NCBI RefSeq assembly: GCF_002086285.1
Contig: NZ_MVHU01000023.1
Coordinates: 17,291 to 81,290 of the forward strand
Source: Mycolicibacter kumamotonensis
GTDB taxonomy: Bacteria > Actinomycetota > Actinomycetes > Mycobacteriales > Mycobacteriaceae
Direction of reading: 5' to 3'
DNA length: 64,000 nt
Position numbers and translations under genes: made by a program. A model generated the notes under the pieces. The model saw only the letters and a program-made list of their open reading frames with translations, made no database searches and had not been told where the DNA came from. Each line of letters starts with the position of its first letter. The first letter of the stretch is position 1. Positions 36,565 to 45,932 of the stretch are shown piece by piece.

Positions 36565-38267
36565 GTCTGCCTCGGCTCGAGCATCAGGTCGGCCCAGTTC
36601 TCGGCCGGCAGCCATTTGTCGGCCCCCGAGACGAACACTCCGGTGCCGCCCGCCGGGTCGACGAACTTCCCGGTGCGTTGGTCATAGCTGCTGTAGGCGA
36701 CCCCGTTGGCCTGCGCCTCGGCCGGCAATGGTCCGGGAGCGGGCCCGGGGGCCGGTCCCGGCGCGGGGTCCCGTCCGTAGGGCGGCAGGCCGCCGTTGCC
36801 GCCGGGGCCGGTCGGCATGTTCTGGTCCGGCGGCGCGTAGTAGGGCCACGGCGCCGGCGGGTTGGGTCCGAGCTGATTCGGCGGGTACGGCAGCGGGTAG
36901 GGCGGATTGGGCGCTGGGCCGGGGCCCGCGGGCACACCCGGCGGCAGCGCCGTCACCGGCGGGCCCGGGTCATAGTCCGCCGACGGCGGGATGTAGGGGA
37001 ACTTGTTCATCGGATTCAGCATCCGAGGATCGGTGATCGGGGTGTCATACGGGACCGGCGGCCCGCGCCACGCGTTGCTGCCGATCGGGACGAAGCCCCG
37101 CGGGTCGCGGCAGAGCTGGATCGTGGGCGCCCGCTTGCCCGGATACTCCATGCACGGGTAGTTGCGGGCACCACGGACCGCGGTCGGATCGTTCTGCGCG
37201 GCTTTGCAGTACAGGTCCTTGGGCAGTTCCCGGACGGTTTCGTCGGCCGGTGTGCGCATTTCGGTGAACGGCAGGAAGCCGACCGTGCATGGCGGCGGGT
37301 CGTGCATGTCGATCTTGAAGTCCAGCTTCACGCCTTCATCCATCGGCACGCCGCCGGCGACGGTGATCAGTGCCGCCATCAGCGCGGGGAACACCACCAG
37401 CGCCTGCTCGATCGAGTTGCGGTAGATCACCCCGACCCGACCGAAGTTGGCGATGCTGGCCGCCAGCGTGGGGAAGGACGCGCGGATTCCGTCAAAAGTG
37501 GTGTTGGCCTCGTCGGCGACGCTGGGCAGGGTCTGCAGCACCTCGCGGAGCTGCGGGTCGGCCTTGTGCACCTCGGTGGTGACCGCCGCCAGCGACCGTG
37601 CCAGTTTCCTGATGTCGTCACCGCTGCGGATCTGGGCGTCCAAGAAGGGCTCGACTTGGTCGACCAATGCCGAGGTCGCGTCGAAATTGGCGTTGGCCTC
37701 GTCGACCAGCTGCCGCGACGAGGCGATCATTCGCGCCAGCTCCTGCCCGGAGCCGTTGAACCCCTCGAACGCGCTGCGCAGCAGATCGCGAAGACGGCTG
37801 TTGGCGACGCTGTTGACCAGCGACTGCGCCTGGTCGAGCAGTCCGGCGATGTCCTGACCAATAGCGGTGCGGTCCTGGCCGATGCGCGCGCCGTTGCGCA
37901 ACGCGCCTGCGGCCGCATCCCCGGCGGGTGGCACGAGGTCGATGTACTGCTCACCGATCGCGGACATGCTCTTGACGGTGGCGGTGACGTTCCCGGGGAT
38001 CTTGGTACTGCTGTTGAGCCGCATTGCGGCGTCGACGCCGTGGTCGCTGAGTTGAACAGATTCCACCCGGCCCACCGTCACGCCGCGGTAAGTGACATTG
38101 GCGCTCTGGTAGATACCGCCGCCACCGATGAAGTCGGCGGTCACCTTGTAGGTGCCGATACCGATCCGGCTCGGCGCGTGCAGGTAGAGGATCGAGATGG
38201 CACCGACGGCCAGCACGGTGACCACGGCGAAGATCCCGAGTTGGATTCGAACGAGGCGGGTCAGCAT
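36561..38267 (-). CDS. mce4F: Mce4F, substrate-binding subunit of the Mce4 steroid importer
   Basis: A 568-residue MCE protein: N-terminal membrane anchor (IQLGIFAVVTVLAVGAISILYL), MlaD-like domain (residues about 38-120, with VTYRGVTVGRVESVQLSDHG), a long helical region, and a Pro/Gly-rich C-terminal tail (GPAPGPAPGPAPGP and PYPLPYPPNQLGPNPP). Two CxxY-type cysteines lie in the central part (PKDLYC, NYPCMEY). Mce4 imports cholesterol in mycobacteria. It starts six bases after mce4E. Confidence 0.93.
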   Translation of the reverse strand: MLTRLVRIQLGIFAVVTVLAVGAISILYLHAPSRIGIGTYKVTADFIGGGGIYQSANVTYRGVTVGRVESVQLSDHGVDAAMRLNSSTKIPGNVTATVKSMSAIGEQYIDLVPPAGDAAAGALRNGARIGQDRTAIGQDIAGLLDQAQSLVNSVANSRLRDLLRSAFEGFNGSGQELARMIASSRQLVDEANANFDATSALVDQVEPFLDAQIRSGDDIRKLARSLAAVTTEVHKADPQLREVLQTLPSVADEANTTFDGIRASFPTLAASIANFGRVGVIYRNSIEQALVVFPALMAALITVAGGVPMDEGVKLDFKIDMHDPPPCTVGFLPFTEMRTPADETVRELPKDLYCKAAQNDPTAVRGARNYPCMEYPGKRAPTIQLCRDPRGFVPIGSNAWRGPPVPYDTPITDPRMLNPMNKFPYIPPSADYDPGPPVTALPPGVPAGPGPAPNPPYPLPYPPNQLGPNPPAPWPYYAPPDQNMPTGPGGNGGLPPYGRDPAPGPAPGPAPGPLPAEAQANGVAYSSYDQRTGKFVDPAGGTGVFVSGADKWLPAENWADLMLEPRQT

Positions 38268-38273
38268 CGCAGG

Positions 38274-39461
38274 TCATTCCTCATAGTGGGGAGCCGTTCC
38301 GGGCGGGATCTTGAACGGGTCGGCGGCCTGTCCGGACAGGTTCGCCATCTCTCCGATCAAGAAATCGGGCGGGTTCAGAACGTCGTGCATGTGCGGCATG
38401 TTCGGGTCGAAACCGCCGGTGGTGAACACGGTTTCGCCGAATCGACGCAGTGTCATGTCAAAGGTGACGTAGACGTTGAGGAAGTCGCCACGCACGGCGT
38501 TACGCAGATACATCGACGGGAACGGGAACGTCGGGATGAACGGGAACGCCGTCACCAACTCGTTGGCGTTGTCAGCGAACGCCTTGATGACCGGGTACAG
38601 GTCCTTGATGTCGGCGGCGAAGTCTTCCTTGGTCTCGCTCATGATCCGCGCTCCGACCACGGCCAGCCGCTGCAGCGCCCCGAACGCGTCGACGATGTTG
38701 CTGCGGTTGTCGTTGAGCACCGCCAATGCCGCGGGCATGGTGTCCAGCGCCCGCGCCAGGCTGGGAGCGCTACGGGCCAAGGTCGCCCCGACCCGGTTCA
38801 GCCCCTCAGCCGCCGCGACGATGTCGCGTGCCTGGCGGTCCAGCGAGGCGGTCAGTTCGGCCAGCCTCGGCACCAGCTCGGCAAAGGTACCGGCCCGGCC
38901 GGCGACCGCGGCGTGGGCCTCTTCGGTGATGTCTTGCACCGCACCGAGATTGCCCTGGTTGACCACCACACCCAACGACGACAGCACTTCTTCGGTGCTG
39001 GGGTAGCGCCCGGTCCGGCTGAGCGGAATCTCATCGCCTCGGGCGAGGGTGCCGACCGGAGGTTGGTCGGTCGGCTCGGCCAGCTCGATGTGCTGAGAAC
39101 CCAGCAGCGAGGTCTGCGCGACGTTCGCGATGGCATTGGCCGGCAGGTGCACATTGCCGTCCAGCGACAGCTTGACCGCGGCGTAGAAGCTGCCGTCGGG
39201 CCGTTGCACGGCCCGAATCCCCGACACACTGCCGACCGTGACGTCATCGACCATCACCGGCGAGTTCTGCGGCAGCGTGGTGACGTCCGGCAGTTGCACC
39301 GTGATGCTGTAGGAGCCGCGACCATGGCCTGCGGTTCCCGGCATGTTCAGCGAGTTCAGCCCGCCGAACTGACAACCGGACAACACCAACGCCCCGGCAC
39401 CGAGCACCGCACCGCGGCGGCCGACCCGGTGCAGCGCGCCGCCAAGAGACTTCACGCTCAT
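38274..39461 (-). CDS. mce4E: Mce4E lipoprotein (LprN)
   Basis: A 395-residue MCE subunit from ATG 39461, whose first bases overlap the mce4D stop. The signal peptide ends in a lipobox, GALVLSGCQFG, so Cys30 should be lipidated, as in the E subunits of Mce systems. It carries an MlaD domain (SYSITVQLPDVTTLPQNSPV, VDDVTVGSVSGIRAV) and a helical region. In-frame sequence up to 39608 is spurious overlap with mce4D. Confidence 0.94.
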   Translation of the reverse strand: MSVKSLGGALHRVGRRGAVLGAGALVLSGCQFGGLNSLNMPGTAGHGRGSYSITVQLPDVTTLPQNSPVMVDDVTVGSVSGIRAVQRPDGSFYAAVKLSLDGNVHLPANAIANVAQTSLLGSQHIELAEPTDQPPVGTLARGDEIPLSRTGRYPSTEEVLSSLGVVVNQGNLGAVQDITEEAHAAVAGRAGTFAELVPRLAELTASLDRQARDIVAAAEGLNRVGATLARSAPSLARALDTMPAALAVLNDNRSNIVDAFGALQRLAVVGARIMSETKEDFAADIKDLYPVIKAFADNANELVTAFPFIPTFPFPSMYLRNAVRGDFLNVYVTFDMTLRRFGETVFTTGGFDPNMPHMHDVLNPPDFLIGEMANLSGQAADPFKIPPGTAPHYEE

Positions 39462-40792
39462 CCGCCCTCCCGTGGTGCACCGGCACCGGGCTGAGCCGGA
39501 CCCGTCGGGCCGGGCGCCTTGCCCAGCTGCCCCGGCGCGGGCGGCGGCAGGAACAGGGCCGCGACATCTTCGGTGCTCGGCGGCGTGACACCGGGAGCCG
39601 GCAGCCACTTCAGGTACGGCACCGGCGTCTGAGACTTCGCCTCGGTGGCCGGGGTGTCGTAGATGATCTGGCCCTTGTAGGCGGTGATCGAGTTGACCGG
39701 GTGGAACAAAAACGGGATAAAGTTCATAGACCAGCGCCGCATGACCGGTCCCATCCGCTCCTTGCAGATCTCCGCCCGCTTGAAGTTGTCGGGCACCGAA
39801 CCGACGTCGAAGACGCCGCCGCAGATGAACTGCACCGGATTGGCGAAGTCGGGCAGCGACAGGAGCCCGCTCAAGGTCCCCTGCGCAGGATTGTAGATGT
39901 TGTAGAAGTTCACCAGGCCGTGCGGGGTGATGTGCAGCGCCTGTTCGAGGTTGTCGCTCTGGTCGGACAGCACCTTGGTGAACTCCGCCAGCTTATTGAC
40001 CTGGGCGATCAACGCGTCATTGTTGTTGTGCAGGAAACCGCGAACGTCGCGCAGTGCCTGGCTCAGCGTGCCCAGCGTGACATCCAGGTCGACCGAACTC
40101 TCGGCCAGCACTGCCGACACCGCCGCGACATGGTCGGTGAACTGCACGATCTGCTCGTTGCTGCCGGAGAGCGCATCGACCAGTACCTGCAGGTTCTTCA
40201 CGGTGCCGAACAGGTCGGTGCGCGAGTCCCCGAGGCGCCCGGTGATCGCCGACAGTTCACGCAGCGCGTTGCGGAACGAGTCGCCGTTGCCGTCGAAGGT
40301 GTCGGCGGCCTGGTTGACGAAGGCGCTCAGTGCCCCGTTGAGCTTGCCCTGCTCGGGTGCCAACTGGGAGCTGAGCTGGGTCAGCTCCTGCTTGACCTCG
40401 TCCCATTCGACCGGGACCGCGGTGCGGTCTTCACTCAGTACCGATCCGTCGGCGAGCTTGTCACCTTCGGTGTAGGCCGGGGCCAGCTGAATGACCCGCG
40501 CGGAGACGATGTTCGGTGCCATGAGCACCGCATGCACGTCGGCCGGCAGCGGCACATCCTTGCTCACCGACATGGTGATCTTGACGTTCTCGGCACGCGG
40601 CTCGATGGACTCGATGCGGCCGACCGGAACCCCGACCACCCGGACGTCGTCACCCGGGTAGAGGCCCACCGCCGAGGCGAAGTAGCCGGTGATGCGGTAG
40701 CTGCGCTGCGCGGGCAGCACCACGTATGCCGCGGCGGCCAACAGTACCGCCAGCAGGCCGGCGAGGACGAGGCGTGAAGTTCGGCGTGTCAT
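39458..40792 (-). CDS. mce4D: Mce4D, substrate-binding subunit of the Mce4 importer
   Basis: A 444-residue MCE protein with an N-terminal transmembrane helix (LVLAGLLAVLLAAAAYVVL), the MlaD domain (YRITGYFASAVGLYPGDDVRVVGVPVGRIESIE in pattern), a helical domain and a Pro/Gly-rich C-terminus ending GAGAPREGG. Its ATG overlaps the mce4C stop by four bases. Confidence 0.93.
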   Translation of the reverse strand: MTRRTSRLVLAGLLAVLLAAAAYVVLPAQRSYRITGYFASAVGLYPGDDVRVVGVPVGRIESIEPRAENVKITMSVSKDVPLPADVHAVLMAPNIVSARVIQLAPAYTEGDKLADGSVLSEDRTAVPVEWDEVKQELTQLSSQLAPEQGKLNGALSAFVNQAADTFDGNGDSFRNALRELSAITGRLGDSRTDLFGTVKNLQVLVDALSGSNEQIVQFTDHVAAVSAVLAESSVDLDVTLGTLSQALRDVRGFLHNNNDALIAQVNKLAEFTKVLSDQSDNLEQALHITPHGLVNFYNIYNPAQGTLSGLLSLPDFANPVQFICGGVFDVGSVPDNFKRAEICKERMGPVMRRWSMNFIPFLFHPVNSITAYKGQIIYDTPATEAKSQTPVPYLKWLPAPGVTPPSTEDVAALFLPPPAPGQLGKAPGPTGPAQPGAGAPREGG

Positions 40793-41847
40793 GGTGACTT
40801 CGGCTTAATGATCGTGCGCTCGGAGATCATCCCGCGCAGGTAATCGGCCAAGCTGTCGGGCAGCTTGCCCGGCTGGAAGAACATGTCGACCATGACCTCC
40901 GACATCGTGGGCGGCGGCATGCCGTAGAGGTTGATCTGGAAGCCCGGACCCGAGGCCACCACCTCACCGAGCGTGGTGGCGTATCCGGGCAGCCGCTCCA
41001 TCGCCCCGGCGATCCGGTCCTTGCGTTCGATCAGGTTGTCCATCACCAGGTTGAGTTTGTTCAGGGTCGGGCCGATTTCGGCCTTATTGTCGGCGACGAA
41101 GCCGGAAAGCTGCTGCGACACATCGTCGATACCGCCGATCAGCGCACCGATCGCTTGACGGCGTTCGTCCAGCGCTGCGAAAAGTTGGTTGCCGTCGAGC
41201 ACCAGCTGGTTGACCTGCTCGGCACGCTGGTTGAGTACTCCGGTGACCGACTTGGCGTGCGACAACAACTGGCCCAACGCCTCATCGCGACGGTTGAGGC
41301 TGCGCGACAGGGAAGCCACCCCGTCCAGCGCTCCGCGCAGCTGCGGGGTCGCCTCGCGCATCGAGTCGGTGAGCACCTGCAGCGCTTCCTCGAAGCGCGG
41401 CTTGTCCAGATCGCGGACGTTGCCGCCGAGGTCCTGCAGTGCGTTGTTGAGGGTGTACGGGGCACGCGTGCGCTCGAGCGGGATCGAGGTCACCGAACCG
41501 CCGCCGGCAGGAGTGATCGACAGGGCCTTCTCACCCAGCACGGTGTCGGTGCGGATGGCGGCCAGCGACTGGTCCCCCACCCGGACCTTGCGGTCGACGG
41601 TGAAATCCACTTTCGCGCTGGCTCCGGCCAGTCCCACCGATTTGACCTTGCCCACCCGGATACCGGAGACCGTCACGTCGCTACCGGGGATGATGCCGCC
41701 GGCGTCGGCGAAGTAGGCGTGGTAGTTCTTGCCCTGGGGCCAGAACGGCAGGCTGGTGTAACCGAAGGACACCAAGACCAGGCATGCCACCAGTGCGATG
41801 CCCAACGTACCCGTGCGAACCGGGTTTACGCCGTCAATTTTTGACAG
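40789..41847 (-). CDS. mce4C: Mce4C, substrate-binding subunit of the Mce4 importer (unusual start)
   Basis: About 352 residues with TM helix (TLGIALVACLVLVSFGYTSLPF), MlaD domain (YHAYFADAGGIIPGSDVTVSGIRVGKVKSV) and a long helical tail. No ATG, GTG or TTG lies in frame just before the conserved region (SKIDGVNPVRTGTL). The nearest in-frame ATG (41904) would overlap mce4B by about 70 bases. A CTG at 41847 stands seven bases after an excellent AGGGGAGG ribosome site, so I place the start there tentatively. The stop overlaps mce4D by four bases. Confidence 0.88.
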   Translation of the reverse strand: MSKIDGVNPVRTGTLGIALVACLVLVSFGYTSLPFWPQGKNYHAYFADAGGIIPGSDVTVSGIRVGKVKSVGLAGASAKVDFTVDRKVRVGDQSLAAIRTDTVLGEKALSITPAGGGSVTSIPLERTRAPYTLNNALQDLGGNVRDLDKPRFEEALQVLTDSMREATPQLRGALDGVASLSRSLNRRDEALGQLLSHAKSVTGVLNQRAEQVNQLVLDGNQLFAALDERRQAIGALIGGIDDVSQQLSGFVADNKAEIGPTLNKLNLVMDNLIERKDRIAGAMERLPGYATTLGEVVASGPGFQINLYGMPPPTMSEVMVDMFFQPGKLPDSLADYLRGMISERTIIKPKSP

Positions 41848-42871
41848 GAGAGCACCTCCCCTTGCTCGTGTCGTTCTGGCCGCCCATGGGCAAGGTGATG
41901 TCACTGCCGGCGGGGCCGTTGAGCTTCAGGGCGACGGTGCAGTAGTTGATGTTGAAGAAGGAGCCGTAGGCGCCAAGTGCGTTGAGCCGCAGGTAGTTCT
42001 CTTCCAGCGGGTCGATGACGTCGTTCAGCTCCTGCCTGCGCTTGTCCAGCACGGTGGCCAGCGGCCGCGCGTTCTCGAGCACGCCCTGCAGTGGCCGACG
42101 GGTGCGGCGCAGCGTGTCGGTGAGGTCGTTCTCCACCGAGGCCAGCGGCCCGATCGCGCCGGCGATCGCATCCTTGCCCAGGGCCAGGCCGGTGATCAGC
42201 TGCTGTAGCCGGTCGACGGTGGCGTCGAACTGTTCGCTCTTGTCGTCGACTGTGGTCAGCACCGTGTTCAGGTTGTTGATCACGTCGCCGATGAGCTGGT
42301 CGCGGGAGGCCAGCGTGGTGGTGAACGAGCTGGTGCTGGCCAGCATCTGCGACAGCGCACCGCCCTGGCCCTGCAACAACTCGATGAGGGCGTTGCTGAT
42401 CTCGTTGATCTTTCCGCCGTCCAAGCCCTTGAGCAGCGGGCGCATCCCGCCCAACAGTGCATCCAGGTCCAGGGCGGGCTGAGTGTGGTCGCGGGCGATG
42501 GTGCCGCCGGGCGGCAGCTTGTGCAGTTCCCCGGCGCCCGAGGCGATCTCGAGATACCGGTCGCCGACCAGGTTTTCGTAGCGGATGAGCGCGCGGGTCG
42601 AGTCGTAGATCTGGTAGCGCTTGTCCACGTCGAAGGTGACACTGACGTTGTTGTCCGGCGTCAACTCGACGCGTTTCACCGTACCCACCGGAATACCGGC
42701 GATCCTCACGTCCTCGCCGCCTTTGAGCCGGGAAGCGCTGGCGAAATCGGCGTGGTAGGTGTGGTTCGAGGCAAACCGGAATTCGCCGAACACCACCACC
42801 AGACCGGCCGATACCAACAGCATGGCGACGGCGAAGATGGTGACCTTGACCAGGGTGCTGCGCGGACTCAT
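41834..42871 (-). CDS. mce4B: Mce4B, substrate-binding subunit of the Mce4 importer
   Basis: A 345-residue MCE protein: TM helix (FAVAMLLVSAGLVVVFGEF), MlaD domain (YHADFASASRLKGGEDVRIAGIPVGTVKRVEL) and helical C-terminal domain. ATG 42871 shares one base with the mce4A stop (TGATG), so the two are translationally coupled. The end overlaps the putative mce4C start. Confidence 0.93.
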   Translation of the reverse strand: MSPRSTLVKVTIFAVAMLLVSAGLVVVFGEFRFASNHTYHADFASASRLKGGEDVRIAGIPVGTVKRVELTPDNNVSVTFDVDKRYQIYDSTRALIRYENLVGDRYLEIASGAGELHKLPPGGTIARDHTQPALDLDALLGGMRPLLKGLDGGKINEISNALIELLQGQGGALSQMLASTSSFTTTLASRDQLIGDVINNLNTVLTTVDDKSEQFDATVDRLQQLITGLALGKDAIAGAIGPLASVENDLTDTLRRTRRPLQGVLENARPLATVLDKRRQELNDVIDPLEENYLRLNALGAYGSFFNINYCTVALKLNGPAGSDITLPMGGQNDTSKGRCSPVKN

Positions 42872-44070
42872 CAGTATTCATCCCGTTCCGCGAAGGCGCC
42901 GTTGAAGAGGAACTGCGCGGTGGAGGGTGCGTCGAACTGGACCTCGGTGTTGGGCTGGAACGGGATGTAGGCGCTGTCGGTCACCAGGAACGGTGAGCGG
43001 AACCAGGAGCCGCCGTACTGCTTGCTGGGGATGTCCGGCAAGCCGCGGCAGTTCGGTCCGCCGGTCGCGTTGGCCACCGGTAGGCTCTCCGGGTAGGTGT
43101 AGGCCGGTACGCCCGGGATGAAGCTGGACTGCACATACAAAGCCGGCTTGGTGCCGCCCAGCGACGGACCGAATCGCTCCATGGCATTTTGAATTCCCTT
43201 GAACAGGCAGCCGAACTCCGGCGAGTATTCGGCGAGCAGGCTGGTCATGGCGCGGAAGCGCTGGATCCCGGCGATGAAGTCGTCGGCGGCCGGGGCGAAG
43301 GTGTCGTAGCCGTTGTTGGCCAGCCCGGTGGTCGCCAGCAATGCCTTGTTCAGGTTCTCCCGCTGATCGACCAGGGTCTTACTGATCGCCGGGACGTTGT
43401 CGATGGTCGTCGCCAGGTCCGGGGCGGCATCTCCGTAGATGTTGCCGACGACCGCGGTCTTGGCGAAGCCCGACTGCAACTGGGGCAGTTTCGGATTGAA
43501 CTTTCCGAGGTAGCTGTTCAGCCCGGAGAGCAGCCCGCCCAGGTTGTCACCGTTGCCCCGCAGGCCCTCGGCCAGCGCGCTGACCGACCCGTTGAGCTGA
43601 ACCGGGTCGATCTTGTCCAGCACGTCGGTCAGCTTCTGGAACAGCGTGTTGGCTTCCAGCTGCACGTCGGAGGCCTGCACATCGGCGCCGCTGCGCAATG
43701 CCTTACCCGACGGCACCGGCGGCGGAATGAACTCCACCGCCTTGGCTCCGAAGATGGTGTTGCTGGCGATGTGCACGGCGGCGTTCGACGGGATGTATCG
43801 CATCGCGGCGCTGTCGATGGCCAGCGCGAGCTTGGCCTGCTGGCCCTGATACGTGATCTCCTTGACCTTGCCGATCTGGATACCGCGGTATTTGACCTTG
43901 GCGTCCCTCTCCATCACCAGGCCGGCCCGCGGCGACGTGACGGTGACCTTATCGGTGGAGCTGAAGACGGAGACATAGGACAGATAGGTGAAGACGGTGG
44001 CGGCAACCAGGAGCGCACCCAGGACTGCCGCGGCAATCCGCACCTGGGTACGCCTCGATCCGTTTTCCAC
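42871..44070 (-). CDS. mce4A: Mce4A, substrate-binding subunit of the Mce4 importer
   Basis: A 399-residue MCE protein from GTG 44070, with TM helix (IAAAVLGALLVAATVFTYLSYV), MlaD domain (VTSPRAGLVMERDAKVKYRGIQIGKVKEI) and helical region. It opens the mce4A-F set 13 bases after yrbE4B. Mce4A is essential for cholesterol uptake in Mtb. Confidence 0.94.
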   Translation of the reverse strand: MENGSRRTQVRIAAAVLGALLVAATVFTYLSYVSVFSSTDKVTVTSPRAGLVMERDAKVKYRGIQIGKVKEITYQGQQAKLALAIDSAAMRYIPSNAAVHIASNTIFGAKAVEFIPPPVPSGKALRSGADVQASDVQLEANTLFQKLTDVLDKIDPVQLNGSVSALAEGLRGNGDNLGGLLSGLNSYLGKFNPKLPQLQSGFAKTAVVGNIYGDAAPDLATTIDNVPAISKTLVDQRENLNKALLATTGLANNGYDTFAPAADDFIAGIQRFRAMTSLLAEYSPEFGCLFKGIQNAMERFGPSLGGTKPALYVQSSFIPGVPAYTYPESLPVANATGGPNCRGLPDIPSKQYGGSWFRSPFLVTDSAYIPFQPNTEVQFDAPSTAQFLFNGAFAERDEY

Positions 44071-44083
44071 CCGTATGTCCTTG

Positions 44084-44926
44084 CTATCCCGAGAGGTTGA
44101 AGTTACCGGACCCGCCGTAGACGGCGAGTGAAACGAACAACGTAATGACTACCACGACCACCAGCGACGTGCGCACCGCCTGACCCACCGCGATACCCAC
44201 GCCGACGGGTCCGCCAGCCGCGTTGAAGCCGTAGTTGGTGTGCACCAGCATCACCGCGATCGACATGATGATCGCCTGCAGGAAGGACCACAGTAGGTCG
44301 GTCGGAATAAGGAAGGTATCAAAGTAGTGGTCGTAAAGGCCTGGCGACTGCGCGTTGATGAACACCGTGGTGGACCGGGCCGCGAAGAACGCGGCCAGCA
44401 CCGACAGCGAGTACAGCGGGATGATCGCGATCAGGCCGGCCACCAGCCGGGTGGACACCAAATAGGACACCGCGTGCACCGCCATCGATTCGACGGCGTC
44501 GATCTCCTCGGCGACCCGCATGGCGCCCAGTTGCGCCGTGGTGCCGGCGCCGATGGTGGCGGCCAGGGCGATCCCGGCGACGACCGGCGCCACGATCCGC
44601 ACGTTGAGGAACGCCGACAGGAAGCCGGTCAACGCCTCGATGCCGATATTGCCCAGCGATGAGAAGCCCTGCACCGCGATCACACCGCCGGAGGCCAGGG
44701 TCAGGAAGGTGGCCACCCCGACGGTGCCGCCGATGATCGCCAGCGCTCCGGTACCCATGGTGATCTCGGCGATCAACCGGACCGTCTCCTTGCGGTACTT
44801 GGTCAACGCGTTGGGCACGTAGCGGATCGAGTCGGCGTAGAACAGTGCCTGTCCGCCGAAGTTGTCGACGGCCTTGGGTACCCAGCGGAACAGCCGCCGG
44901 AATCGCAGGGTGGCGTCGTAGCTCAT
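44084..44926 (-). CDS. yrbE4B: YrbE4B, permease subunit of the Mce4 importer
   Basis: A 280-residue MlaE/YrbE permease with five or six hydrophobic helices and the conserved segment GTTAQLGAMRVAEEIDAVESMAVHAVSYLVSTR. Starts ATG 44926, overlapping the yrbE4A stop by four bases; the in-frame extension to 45226 is spurious. It pairs with YrbE4A to form the membrane channel energised by an MceG-type ATPase, encoded elsewhere. Confidence 0.94.
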   Translation of the reverse strand: MSYDATLRFRRLFRWVPKAVDNFGGQALFYADSIRYVPNALTKYRKETVRLIAEITMGTGALAIIGGTVGVATFLTLASGGVIAVQGFSSLGNIGIEALTGFLSAFLNVRIVAPVVAGIALAATIGAGTTAQLGAMRVAEEIDAVESMAVHAVSYLVSTRLVAGLIAIIPLYSLSVLAAFFAARSTTVFINAQSPGLYDHYFDTFLIPTDLLWSFLQAIIMSIAVMLVHTNYGFNAAGGPVGVGIAVGQAVRTSLVVVVVITLFVSLAVYGGSGNFNLSG

Positions 44927-45687
44927 TTGACCAGCACCCGCACGCTGATCGCGGTCATGACGACGTTGATGACGAACAGGCAGATGAAGGCGTAGACGAC
45001 GGTTTCGTTCACCGCGTTGCCGACTCCTTGCGGACCGCCCTTGGCGGTCAGCCCGCGGTAGCACCCGATGAGTCCGGCGGCGGTACCGAACAGCAGCGCC
45101 TTGATCTCGGCCATCACCAGCTCGCCGAGTCCGGTCAGCACGGTGAGCCCATTGATGAACGCGCCCGGGTTGACGCCCTGCAGAAAGACAGAGAAGACGT
45201 AGCCACCGACCAGGCCGATCGCGCACACCAACCCGTTCAGCAGCAACGCGACGAACGTCGACGCCAGCGCGCGGGGCACCACCAGCCGCTGGATCGGGTC
45301 GATGCCGAGCACCCGCATGGCGTCGATCTCTTCACGGATGGTTCGTGCGCCCAGGTCGGCACAGATGGCGGTGGCACCGGCACCGGCAACCACGAGGACG
45401 GTGACCACGGGCCCCAGCTGGGTGATGGTGCCGAACGCGGTCCCGGCACCGGACAAGTCGGCGGCGCCGATCTCGCGCAACAGGATGTTGAGGGTGAACG
45501 CCACCAGGACGGTGAACGGGATGGCGACCAGCAGAGTCGGCACCAATGAAACGCGGGCGATCATCCAGGTCTGGTCAAGAAACTCACGGAACTGAAAAGG
45601 CCGGCGAAACATACCCCGGAAGGTCTCGATCGACATCTCGACGAATCCGCCCACAGCTCTCGCCGGAACCGTGAGCTGATCGATCAA
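44923..45687 (-). CDS. yrbE4A: YrbE4A, permease subunit of the Mce4 importer
   Basis: A 254-residue permease, the same length as Mtb YrbE4A, starting at TTG 45687 (reads as MIDQLTVPARAVGGF) behind GGAAGGA. The family motif GAGATAICADLGARTIREEIDAMRVLGIDPIQRLVVPR is present in pattern. First gene of the mce4 operon; its upstream 245-base region holds three KstR-type operators, so it should be induced by cholesterol through KstR derepression. Confidence 0.95.
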   Translation of the reverse strand: MIDQLTVPARAVGGFVEMSIETFRGMFRRPFQFREFLDQTWMIARVSLVPTLLVAIPFTVLVAFTLNILLREIGAADLSGAGTAFGTITQLGPVVTVLVVAGAGATAICADLGARTIREEIDAMRVLGIDPIQRLVVPRALASTFVALLLNGLVCAIGLVGGYVFSVFLQGVNPGAFINGLTVLTGLGELVMAEIKALLFGTAAGLIGCYRGLTAKGGPQGVGNAVNETVVYAFICLFVINVVMTAISVRVLVK

Positions 45688-45821
45688 GGCTCGTCCTTCC
45701 CTCAGATCAGGGCATCCGCCGGGGCTTGCCGGTGGTCGCAAAACTGTATCCGGACACGGCACGCGACCGGCATCGTTCGCGCGATTCAGACGCCGCCTCG
45801 CGTGAGCCGGATCATACTAAC

Positions 45822-45835
45822 TAGAACAAGTTCGC
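45822..45835. promoter_or_regulatory. KstR-type operator, mce4 upstream site 1
   Basis: TAGAACAAGTTCGC keeps AACnnGTT and the first T of TnnAACnnGTTnnA; the last A is C. It is a near-perfect palindrome (GAACAAGTTC) 135-148 bases upstream of the yrbE4A start. Confidence 0.6.
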
Positions 45836-45842
45836 ACTGTCA

Positions 45843-45856
45843 AAGAACGTGTTATC
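45843..45856. promoter_or_regulatory. KstR-type operator, mce4 upstream site 2
   Basis: AAGAACGTGTTATC keeps the AACnnGTT core but lacks the outer T and A. It is seven bases from site 1, so cooperative binding is possible. Confidence 0.5.
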
Positions 45857-45910
45857 GCTAGCTAGGCTGCCTATTTGTCCTGGTCAGAGCGATTGTGACG
45901 TGCACCTCGT

Positions 45911-45924
45911 TGAAACGCGTTCTA
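45911..45924. promoter_or_regulatory. KstR-type operator, mce4 upstream site 3
   Basis: TGAAACGCGTTCTA matches TnnAACnnGTTnnA fully. It begins eight bases past the hsd4A stop codon, at the far end of the yrbE4A promoter region. Confidence 0.6.
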
Positions 45925-45932
45925 ATTGCCCG

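Noticed and set aside
36429..39494. 1021-residue plus-strand open frame
   Set aside because: It is exactly antisense to mce4F and mce4E, Arg/Gly/His-rich without a family match. It reflects the GC-rich third position of the real minus-strand genes.
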